Made by a program: the position numbers and the translations under genes. Below are positions 54,980-64,000 of a DNA stretch of 64,000 bases, piece after piece. Numbering within the stretch: position 1 is the first letter of the stretch; each line of letters opens with the position of its first letter. The stretch is from Chrysoporthe austroafricana (lineage: Eukaryota > Ascomycota > Sordariomycetes > Diaporthales > Cryphonectriaceae), in NCBI GenBank assembly GCA_001051155.2, contig JYIP02000005.1:1054001-1118000 (forward strand), read 5' to 3'. The notes below the pieces were generated by a model. It was not told the DNA's origin. It saw nothing but the letters and a program-made list of their open reading frames with translations, and ran no database searches.

Positions 54980-57900
54980 ATGGCTCGCCAGAAGAGGAAA
55001 CATCAAAAGGAGAACCCCAACTCCATCGAACCCTCCAAGAAACGCATCAAGACCAACGCCAATGCCTCAGACATCGAAGCACATACGCCTAAGCCACCGA
55101 GTCTTCAACCAAAGAAGAAGGTGAACGGCGCGCCAGCTAAGCCGCCATCGAAGAAGCAGCTCCTTTCCGACAAGTCCACGTTCGCAGACGAGCAAGACCG
55201 CACGATAGAGGCTCCTCTTTATGAGTACCTGGGCAGCGAGGACAGCGATGAACGGCTTCAGGCCGCCGATGTCATCATCTCGAAGCTCCTCGACGGCGAT
55301 GGCGTGTCCGAGTCCACCCTCGACAGGCATCTCGAGAAGCGTCTGTTCAGAGGCTTGGCGAGCAGCAGGAAGGCCTCCCGGCTGGGTTTCAGCGTGGTTC
55401 TGACCGAGATACTTCAACAACTATGGGGCGAGAAGGACCTCTGCGGTCAGAGGTATAGGGGCTTGACTTTCGACTTTGTCCTTGAGACGCTGACAGAGAG
55501 GACGAAGCCTGTGGGTAACATCGCTGGCCAGGAAGAGAGGGATCATTACTTTGGCCAACTGTTTGGAATCGAGTGTTTCGTCCGGGCTAAGGTCCTGTTC
55601 GACGACGTGACGTGGTGGCATACGATTCTGGATCTGCTGTTGAGGCTTTCGAAGAAGAAGATCTGGTTGAAGCCACAATGCGCCTGGATCATTGTACAGA
55701 CGGTACCACAAATGGACCAGGTCATTGCCGAGGAGACCCTACAGAAGCTCGACGGAGCGGGGTGGGCTAAGAGCCCAGAGGCTGTTGCGCTGACGGTGGT
55801 CTTCACGGAAAGATTTCCCAAGATTAAGCTACCCTCGAAGTCATGGCGAGACTTCTTGTCATCGAAGTACCTGGGCGAACTGCCTGCTGTCCTGAAGGAT
55901 AGCAGCAGGCAGGAAATGCAGGGTCAAGACTCCTCCGAGAAGCAGAAGCAGGCCGGTTGGACTGCGCAGCTACATTTTGTCTGGGATATAATACTTGCAC
56001 ACTACGTCAAACTGGCAGCTGCAAAGTCCAACAATGCCTCTGACCAGTTCAAGCAATTCTGGACTCGGGTCGTGGACCAGGGGTTCTTCTCTAAGACTGC
56101 CAGCGAGCCGCAAAAATTTACAGGGTTCATGATCTTTCAGAAATTCCTCGAGACCGGGCTTTCACATCCTCACATTATTCAAAACCTCTTTTCACAAAAC
56201 CTCACCATTTGTCTCATCAACCAAGCTGCGATCAAGGACCGCTATTTGCATCGCGCCGCTACAAAGGCCCTCAAGGCGATCGAGCGTGCTGCCGAAACAG
56301 ATCCGGGAGTCGTGCCCGTGGTCTTACCGTCACTTCTTGGCAAGCATGGAGTTTACAACTTCGACCAAAAAACAAACAGCAAAACCGTTGACAGGCTGTT
56401 GCATTGTTTGAGACCGGAACATGCTGCAGAGGTTATCAAGACCTTGAGGCGGCTTGTCCTGGCCTCTGATGGGTAATTCATTCTATCACCACCCTTCTCT
56501 GGGTGACCACTTTACTAAACATATACACAGAGAAAACGCCGAGAATCATGTCCTAGTCTACGCAGACTATCTTTTCCGCCTGGCAACCATCGTGCCACCA
56601 GAAACAGCCGCAAAGAGTACCGCAAACACATCTATTGGTGGCGCAGCGCTGCAGGAATTCTCCAAACTCGCGTATCCCAAAGCTGGCGAAGCTGTGGCAG
56701 GTTTCAGTGACAAGACGAAGGTCATTCTCAAGCAGCGACTCAACGCCGCGTTGGCGAAGTTCGTCAAGCGGCCAGAGGATTTCGGCGAGTTTTGCAGCGC
56801 CATCATGTCGATCGACTCGAGCAGCGTCGAGATGGACGACGAGCTACAGACGGAGTTGCTTGAGGCACTCGAGAAATTGCAGGAGCTGACCAACCCGAAG
56901 AAGACGAAAGACGACAAGAGCGGTGCATACCAGGGTCTCGCTCTGCTGTACGCTGTGGCGGTACTACAGCTTTATAACGAGGAGCCTGATGCCGTGGAGA
57001 TCTTGAATGATTTGGCACAATGCTATGAGAAGCTGTTCAGCAAGCAACATGACAATGACGCTGACGTTTCGGTGCTGCTTGTTGAGGTTCTGCTCGCCAT
57101 GGTTGCGCGTCCGTCGTCATTATTGAGACAGACCGCGGAACGTGTGTTCGAGGGCTTTACGGGCCTCATGACAATCGAAGCACTTGCACTTTTGACGGAC
57201 ACCTTGGCAGCGAACGAGAACGCCGAGGGCCTGCGAGCCCTCTTTGACACGGATGCAGATATGGAGGATGCCGAAGAAGCAGGTGACTCGGATGGCGACG
57301 ACGACTCTGGAATTGCCTCCGATGTCGAGTTTGTCGACATGGAGGAAGCTGAGACCGACGGTGACTCTGGTAGCGAAGACGATGAGGACGATGAGGAAGT
57401 GAGCGATGACGAAGAAGTCGAGGAAGACGACGAAGAAGGCCATGACGAGCAGTATAAAAGCCTCGACGATGCCCTCGCCAATCTTCTCAACAGCCACCGC
57501 CTCGACAAAGACAAAGACGCCGAATCTTCAGACTCCGACTCTGACATGAGCGACTCCGAGATGATGGCTCTGGACGAGAAACTGTCAGCGACGTTCAAGA
57601 TGCGCATGCGAGACAGCAACAAGAAGAAAGAGAATCGGGATGCGAAGGAGACTGTCGTCAACTTCAAGCACCGCGCTCTGGACCTCCTTGCTATCTTTGC
57701 ACGGAAGGAGGCCACATCTCCGCTGGCTTATAAAATCTTGATACCACTGCTGCAGCTGATGCGCACGACGAAGACGAAGGATCTGGGCAAGAAGGCCGGA
57801 AGTATCATCGCAGAGCTGCCGAAGGCGCAGAAAAAGATCAGGGGCAACGAGGACGAGGAAGGACAGGCAATTGAAGTTGATCTGGATGAGCTGGCGGAGT

Positions 57901-58190
57901 TGCTCGAGGAGATCCATGATGAGATGACCAAGGACGACTCGCATGCGCACGCGAAGACGGCGTCAACGGCGAGCCTGCTAGTAGTGAACAGCATCCTCAC
58001 CAAGGATGTGGGCCAGTTCCAGCTCATCTGGGATCAGTACGGTGGGCTTGCGATGCAGTGGGCTATGCGTGGCGGCTTCCAGTTCTCGACGATCCTCTCG
58101 GATTGGACGCAGTGGATACAGACACACCCGACGCTGGTGGCTCGGCGCATGCCGGAGGAGTCCAATGAGTCGTCAAAAAAGGCAGAGTGA
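54980..58190 (+). CDS. pol5: Pol5, rDNA transcription / ribosome biogenesis protein (DNA polymerase phi family)
   Basis: Two exons, 54980..56472 and 56531..58190, give 1,050 residues. The 58-nt intron (GTAATT donor, TACTAAC-like branch, ACAG acceptor) joins SDG to ENAENHVLVYADYLFRL in phase. A Lys-rich N-terminus with several basic clusters suits nuclear/nucleolar targeting. Next comes a region typical of the Pol5/MYBBP1A family: RLQAADVIISKLLDGD, KRLFRGLASSRKASRLGFSV and FDFVLETL. Residues about 735-840 form a long acidic Asp/Glu tract, typical of this family. Despite the name, Pol5 does not act as a DNA polymerase; in yeast it is nucleolar and needed for rRNA synthesis and processing. Confidence 0.93.
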
Positions 58191-58556
58191 GGTCGCTCTG
58201 AATAATAGCAGTTGCTCAGTTAGCCTCAAATTTTTGGAAAAGCCTTGTTGCTGCACCCAGTGATTTTCGACACATTTTGAGATCCCAAGTCAGCATGTAT
58301 GTAGTTTTGTCATTACTCTATCATGCCTGGATTCGTCGACTTTAATTCATGCTGGTGATACAAGCGCTGATGAAGACGCATTGCCTGCGTACCTATCAAC
58401 CGTGAGACTGAGACAGGATGCTCCAGAGAATCGCATTTCGTGTGCAGACCTTAGAGCTCCGAGCCTGACTTGTCAGCCTTGAGGAGGCCGCAGCGGTGAA
58501 TCCCTCGTCTCAGCTGAGCTACCTGCCCCCTCGCCCCGCCTCCGTTCGGAGAGAAA
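58191..58556. other. Convergent intergenic region
   Basis: About 370 bases between the stops of pol5 (+) and the proteasome gene (-), likely both 3' UTRs. No gene. Confidence 0.5.
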
Positions 58557-59619
58557 CTAATCCTCCTCCATCTTGTCGTCGTCCTTCTTCTCCTCGTCAT
58601 CGTCCTCGTCATCGTTCTCCTTTGCTAACCGTAGGGCCTCCTCGATCAGCTTCTTGGGGACCTCCTCATGCCGACCCTTGGTGGGACCATCCTGCCCACT
58701 GATCCAGCTCATCTCCAGCTCATACTCCTTGTCCTTGTTGTCATCGTGCGCTGTATGGATGATGCGGGCGGCCTCCTTGACGGCCTGCTCCAGTGTGATG
58801 CCCTCGCCGCCGAGGTCCAGCTTCTCCAGCTCCGCCTTGGCGGCCTGGCGGCCCTTGCCCGTCGCCGCGCCGTAGTAGCCCCAGTACATACCCGAGGGCT
58901 CGATCATGTAGAGGAAGGGCCCGCCGTGCTTCTTGTCCTTGGCCTTGCCGCCGGCACCGCACGCGGGGCCCGAGCCCACCTGGCCATCCACGGGCAGCTC
59001 GAGCTCGCTGTCGAAGCCGCCGACGATGGCGGTGATGCCGAAAGGGCGCACCGACTGGTACAGCGTGTAGGCCTGCAGGTAGCCGCCCATGCGCGAGGCA
59101 AGGTCGGCGGTTGTGATGGGCGCCTTGAAGTTGTCACGCCAGGAGCGCGCCTCGTCGCGTGCGCGGTCGATGAAGTGTCTGCCGTCGGGGACCATGCCGG
59201 AGTAGACCTGAGGAAGAAGGTAAGAACTGTCAGCCTCCTGCCGCCTCACAGACGAGGTAGTCCTTGGACTTCCCTAGGAGTTGAGAGGGGGTCGGGGCAG
59301 AAGATTTTCGTGTGGAATCAACGTACGACGCCCAGATGTCTGTCAATAGTTGCGATCCTCTTGTTTGCGCCGGCCTTTAGCAGCTTGGATGTGATGACCT
59401 TCTCGACCGCCAGGACGACGCCGTCTTTGCACCGGATGCCGATCGATGTGCCGCCATTCTCGACTGCCTTGACGGCGTACTCGACCTGAAAGTTTCGGCC
59501 GTCGGGAGAGAAGATGGAGTTGGCGAGATCGTAGCCAGTTCCTATCGACGTCTGCGGGTCCAACCAGTAAGCCTGTGACACTGGAGGCGGGGCGACGGGT
59601 GCTCTGTATAGCTTACCAT
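58557..59619 (-). CDS. 20S proteasome subunit alpha (alpha-7 / Pre10, PSMA3 type)
   Basis: Three exons, 59619..59617, 59551..59327 and 59207..58557, give 292 residues. The first exon is only the ATG, followed at once by a GTAAGC donor; splicing joins it to ACG and gives [20 protein letters not shown], the standard start of this subunit. Also present: [40 protein letters not shown] joined by a 119-nt intron to [32 protein letters not shown] and the [20 protein letters not shown] block. The tail of Glu/Asp is long, as in Pre10 orthologues. Alpha subunits form the outer ring of the 20S proteasome gate and are not catalytic. Confidence 0.93.
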
Positions 59620-61506
59620 TGTGATGGTCGGTTTGTGTCTGAAAGATGAGGAGCGGTCAAAGGGAGCGGATCGGTATGGTACTTGGGTAAAGGAGGTGTG
59701 AAGGTCGTGTGTTGTCTGTAGAGAGAGGAGGGGAGCTTGGGTGATGACGGTTGGGAGCTTCGTAACGCGCAGCTCCCAGCTGCCTTGAAGTGTGGCGGTG
59801 CTGGCGCCCAAGACGAGGTGCATCATGTGGCTTGAACGTGGAGGCTTGGCTAGGGTTGGGGTTTGGGCGACTTCATGCCTGGACTTCAATTCGCACGCTA
59901 CAGGGAGACTTTCTTTTCCCTGCTTCAGCAGACATGGCTTCATGGGACATGTTTTTGAAACGATGCGTTCCCTGGTCTAATCTAGGCACTCAGCACTGTC
60001 GCCGGCTGTCGTATCTACACCGTGCGTGAAGTTGAGCCTGGGGACGACCCCTAATAGTTCTCAGAGGCGGGACTGGCTCACATCCTCGGTATACTGGAGA
60101 GAATTTAATCTCTTGACGAGCTAGGAGAATTAATACGATCTGCTAATACACAGTCTTTATTCCAAGTTATCAGTCTCGTTGGGGATGTCCCTCGTCACAC
60201 CCGTCTCTTCCCAGAGCCCGAGTGCTTAACTCAGTCATTTCCAAAGCCGGGTTACTCTCCAGACGACTAACTGTCTCTCGAAGCCCTCACAGTACGCGTG
60301 TGCCCAATAGTCCGTTTCTGTCAACCCAGTTCTCTCTTGCTGCCACGGTCTTCACATCCCATGCTGCGTATAGATGATCAAAGTGGGCCAGTCGGCACAG
60401 ACACATTCATCGTTGCTCTTCCGCGCTTCCTGAACTTTCCCCTCCGCCACTTGAGACCTCGAAACCGACCAAAAGACAGACTCAAGGGTCCCTTGCGCGC
60501 ACCATGCTCCCTCGCGCTGACACTTCCTGGTGCTGAGTGGCGTCCGCCGAAGTGCCTGCTGAACAAGCCCATGTTTCGTCCTGGAATCTGTAGTTGGCCG
60601 TCGAATGTGGTCTTCGGATGGGGCGAAAGAAGAGGCTAAGGATTCCTGCTGAGACTCTTGGATTGTGGCTGCAACTGAGGTTGTTCGCTGCAGAGACGAA
60701 GTGGTATATTAGCTGGTGATGGTCCTTCCAGCCACAAGAGCCAAAACAGGAGCCCTCTGTCAATTGTCGGTTACTAACTTGTCACGCAATGCTTTGGTGA
60801 AAAATGTGGCTGAGAAGCTCTAGGAAGTTTACAAGTTATGATGGCAATATCGACTCTGATCGACGATATTTCCTACTGATGAGGTTGTATTGTGTTGTAA
60901 GAGAAGGCTATCCGTCTGTGAAACGTCCTCGCTGCATTTTAGAGTAGACTCTGCAGTGAACTGCTCTTTACTTTGCGCCCTGGTGAGAGAAGTGTTGCTT
61001 AGAGCTGGGGTAAGCGCTATTCAAGCTGTTCCAGGATTACGAAGTTCGACCACATGCAATCATAATACCGCTATCCTCCCGCAATTATGACTGTTGGCTC
61101 AATCTCATGGGCATTTCAATTTGATTTCTTCTCTGAGCCATGTGGCTGTCTTTTACCTATTATGAACATCTGAATTTGAACTCTATAAATATGTCGTGGC
61201 TTCGCCTACTTATGTCCCTTCTCTCTGCTCATACATAGACAATGCCCCTTAATGTACCGATGTATCAGCTCGGAGGACTTCGTTGATATCACTTTGTAAG
61301 GCAAGCCAGTATAAACATATGTAAGTACAGCGTAATGCATTCTCATGTCTTTGTAGAAATTTTGTCCAATCTCGTTTCCAGTCTTTTCCAAGCAGTGTGG
61401 CTTAGATTAAAGCCCAGAAATCACTATTAATGTCCCGAACTCGAAAGATGCACCCGGCATTGACACCCATTAACTTATTCATACTTGATGCCTGTGTTTC
61501 CTCATG
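59620..61506. other. Intergenic, no supportable gene
   Basis: Nearly 1.9 kb upstream of the proteasome gene and downstream of the F-box gene. Frames are short and unrecognisable. The region around 60100-60230 is rich in AT and CT; from 60780 to 61500 it is AT-rich and probably includes the F-box gene 3' UTR. Confidence 0.45.
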
Positions 61507-62977
61507 TTACTGGTTGATTTCCACTATGATTTCTCTTTCCTGCTCACCTCCTCTCCGCCGCTCTTCCGAGGTTGAAGACCTTGGTGCGACCTCCAACCTC
61601 GCTCCTCCAGGTGACAGAGCTGTTAAGGAAGGTAGCCAAGTTCCGTTGACGAGTCCCAGATAGCGGGCCTTGTATACCTGGTCGAGGAACACACCCGTAA
61701 TGGTAGCTTCGTGTCGCTGGATAAAAGCTTGCAGATCTCCCGCTGACTCGGAGAAGTAAAAGTTGCGCAGATAGACTTCTTTTAGGTTGCTGTGGACGGT
61801 CTCGGGCCCGAAGACGCTGGCGAAAGGGACTGGAGTCCGCGGTGCGCCCAGGCCTTGAATCCTATCAATGCTGATATCGTTCTCCTGCAGTAGGACCAGC
61901 CTCTCCAGGTGCGGCATCTGCTCGAGGATATCGGGAATCTTGCGGTATGCCGAGAGTGCAGGGCTCTTGGTCGTGTTGCTGACTGCGTCTCTCCAGGGGC
62001 TGTCCGAGTCTCCCCGCTGCCACAGCTTGAGATGGAGCTCGGTCAGTCCGCTGAAATCTGGAGCGCCGTATCCATATCTACGGCCCGAAAGCAGGTGCAG
62101 GATGTAGTTGTCCACATTCTGGATCCTGAGGCTCCGGATGCGGAACGGACATCCCCTCATCGCCCGCAGGAGGCTCGCAATGCTCCTCTCTGGATTTCTC
62201 TCGGGGTGGGAGTGACCGTACGAAGGTGTAGTGAAGCGAATACACCGACAACGCGAAACTCGGAAGAGCAAACCCATATGCACGTACTGCCTCTCAGCAC
62301 GCTGCCGAAAGTGCTCGAATGGTCCGTCATGGGGCATAGTCTCGCGGTTGTGCCCAGCCGGGCCGAGCGTGAGCCTCCTTAGGTTGTACAGCTTCGGGAG
62401 GCACGAGTTGAACAGTTGGTAGTCGCGGCCTTCGCGCACGATCTCGGCTTGCTCTCTGGCAAGACGGAAAAATTCATCGCAGCCGCTGCACGGTGTGATT
62501 CCCTCTCCCATTGGGCGATCTGGTATCCCGCTGGGTCTATCATCCTCCTGGATGTAGCTCGGCCCAGAGTGCTCAGCCGAGGCGATTTGTATCGCACGGG
62601 TGTCGAAGACTAGGGACCGGACGTAACCCGCAAAGTCCTCGTGATTGCATAGGCTTTCGAACTTTTCAAAGCTCTTGCCGTTGGCGTACAGCTTGATTTC
62701 TATGGGAGGTACAAATCAGCATTCTTTCCTAGATGATATTTGCTATGAATAGTGGTCAAGACGAACCTTGAAACACCGCGCGAGCGCCGACATCGACGAA
62801 TTTCCTTGTTACCAGACGGAAGGACCGCAGGTCTTGGATGGGCAAGTAGTAGCAAATGTGCTCCAAGGTCTCGATAGGCAGGCTGAGCAGTGTTGTCTTT
62901 GCGAGCTCTGGCGCCTTGTACGAGTTTCCCTCTCTTTGGAGCGAGGGAGTGGGGATGGCTGTGGTGATACTGTCCAT
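61507..62977 (-). CDS. F-box domain protein with leucine-rich/variable C-terminus
   Basis: Two exons, 62977..62767 and 62699..61507, give 467 residues. The 67-nt intron has a GTTCGT donor and a CATAG acceptor and joins AVFQ to EIKLYANGKS. The F-box is at about residues 30-69 (LLSLPIETLEHICYYLPIQD, then LRSFRLVTRKF), so it should bind Skp1 and select a substrate for SCF ubiquitin ligase. The remainder shows Leu-rich stretches (NLRRLTLGP, LTELHLKLW, MPHLERLVLL, NLKEVYLRNF) like fungal F-box/LRR-type receptors, a fast-evolving group. The substrate is unknown. The chosen start precedes the domain by 29 residues; an upstream frame to 63169 lacks support. Confidence 0.85.
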
Positions 62978-63526
62978 ATTGATACGTTCGACTGTTTGGA
63001 GTGTCGAAGATGGTGTGTTGAAGGATGGATGTGCCAGGAGAATGGCGTTTGGATAGGCTCGAATGTGAGAACCTGTAGATAAAGAATTTGTAGGCGAATA
63101 AGGTTTGGTGAAACAAAGTCTCAAGAGTACGGCTTTTGAAGGGCCAGAGACATGGAATATTAAATACAATTTTCTGAAATAATCTCAACTTTTCTAACGC
63201 TAGGTCGAGACGGTCTGGTCCCGTGAGCCTTTCTGGACGATAGCGGCGGCTGATCTATACCTACAAGAACATAAGTCGTGAAGATCATAGGTAGAAGCGC
63301 CGGCGGGTGCTAGGTATTAATAGTCGGTGGCTGGTCAGCACGTCCACTCCCCGCACCAAAACTCATCTGCGACCGAGATATCTTCGTACAAGTGCGTCAC
63401 ACCCTTGGAGCCTGAGGGCTGTCACCAGGACACCCTAGTCGACACCCACCGAGCCTTCTATGTTTTGTTTCAGAGATGCGAGGCCGGTGGCCTCCTCTCA
63501 GTGCTGCCCCAGACAGCCAGCCGGCC
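62978..63526. other. Intergenic between F-box gene and membrane-protein gene
   Basis: About 550 bases containing the F-box gene promoter and the 3' UTR of the gene cut by the window edge. No coding frame can be supported. Confidence 0.45.
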
Positions 63527-64000
63527 TCATTGGAGCTCCTGCCTGGCCCTGGTGGGAAGCTCCTGAGGCGGCATATACACTTCGGAATACTGGAGCGGCT
63601 TCGAATAGTACACAGGAGCCTGGGCCGGCGGGTATGGATCCTGTTGCGCGGCGCCCTTCCTCCGCATGAGCACGAAGGCTAGCGCCCCGAGCGACGCGAG
63701 GAGGCTGGCCCCGAGCGCGCCGCCGACCGCACCGCCCACCACCGCCGACTTGTCCGCCGGGCAGGTTGCGGCCCCGGCCGTCGCGTTCTGGCACGTCCCC
63801 GTCGTCGCCGTCGCCTCCCCCGCGACCTCTGTGATCGTCGCCGTCGAGGCCGCGGTGCCGGTGCCCACCGTCGTGGTGGCGGTCGCGAGCAGGAGGGTTC
63901 CGATGTCCGTCGTCACTACGGCCGAGCTGTTGCCGCAGCAGTTTGTTGTGTCGGATGATGGGCGGCAGCAGTATACGCCCTGTTCGCACTGGAGGACATT
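63527..64000 (-). CDS. Cysteine-rich single-pass membrane protein, 5' part beyond window
   Basis: The frame is open to the right edge, so only the C-terminal part, about 157 residues, is seen. From the edge it reads a Cys-rich stretch with VYCCRPSSDTTNCCGNSSAV, a Thr/Ala-rich stalk (TATATTTVGTGTAASTATIT) with further Cys, one transmembrane helix (GGAVGGALGASLLASLGALA then FVLMRRK) and a short cytosolic tail rich in Pro, Gln and Tyr. Such layout is common in fungal cell-surface proteins with Mid2/SKG6-like transmembrane ends. Function unknown. Start and any signal peptide lie outside the window. Confidence 0.7.
   Translation of the reverse strand, partial: NVLQCEQGVYCCRPSSDTTNCCGNSSAVVTTDIGTLLLATATTTVGTGTAASTATITEVAGEATATTGTCQNATAGAATCPADKSAVVGGAVGGALGASLLASLGALAFVLMRRKGAAQQDPYPPAQAPVYYSKPLQYSEVYMPPQELPTRARQELQ

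Overview
The window is nuclear DNA of a filamentous ascomycete (Pezizomycotina, probably a Sordariomycete). This is inferred from the gene families present (a DapB-type dipeptidyl aminopeptidase, a GH131 glucanase, cullin-3, Cdc25, a class E P450), from short introns of about 50-150 nt with GTRNGT donors, CTRAC branch sites and YAG acceptors, and from GC-rich exons. No rRNA, tRNA, CRISPR array or prokaryotic-type operon was found. All exon structures were worked out by eye from splice signals and continuity of conserved protein motifs; total coding lengths are divisible by three in every multi-exon model.

Layout, left to right. 1-10.3 kb: a secreted GH131 glucanase (1577-2515, -), a vacuolar-type dipeptidyl aminopeptidase B (3334-6197, -) and a long uncharacterised, mostly disordered protein (8286-10295, -). 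10.3-15.1 kb: a gene-free, GC-rich, microsatellite-rich stretch. 15.1-21.5 kb: NAD(P)HX dehydratase (-), with an unusual purine/pyrimidine-tract intron, and the nuclear gene for mitochondrial ATP synthase subunit alpha (-, seven exons). 22.4-27.5 kb: a small polyglutamine ORF (+), cullin-3 (-) and the mitochondrial Hsp70 escort protein Zim17 (+). 27.9-37.9 kb: Utp20 (-), about 8 kb without an intron, divergent from a CwfJ/Drn1-type RNA-processing protein (+). 38-43 kb: gene-poor, with one small conserved-looking ORF (39095-39523). 43.0-44.9 kb: Cdc25 phosphatase (-). 44.9-52.7 kb: an almost 8 kb block with no supportable gene. 52.7-63 kb: an orphan cytochrome P450 (+), Pol5 (+), the proteasome alpha-3/Pre10 subunit (-) and an F-box protein (-). 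The right edge cuts a cysteine-rich single-pass membrane protein (-).

The most unusual item is the 1,595-nt intron 5 of the ATP synthase alpha gene (18331-19925). All other introns of that gene are ordinary, but this one carries its own same-strand reading frame: a GIY-YIG nuclease domain followed by a coiled basic linker and two C2H2 zinc-finger-like modules. It looks like a homing-endonuclease-type gene living in a spliceosomal intron of an essential nuclear gene, at a conserved Pro-Phe-Thr-Gly site. The frame has a single-base disruption between the nuclease and finger parts, so this copy is probably decaying (or the break is an assembly error).

Functionally the window is mostly housekeeping: mitochondrial energy and protein quality control (ATP1, Zim17, NAD(P)HX repair), ribosome biogenesis (Utp20, Pol5), RNA processing (CwfJ/Drn1), ubiquitin-proteasome turnover (cullin-3, Pre10, an F-box protein) and cell cycle (Cdc25). 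The P450 has no biosynthetic neighbours, so no secondary-metabolite cluster is apparent.
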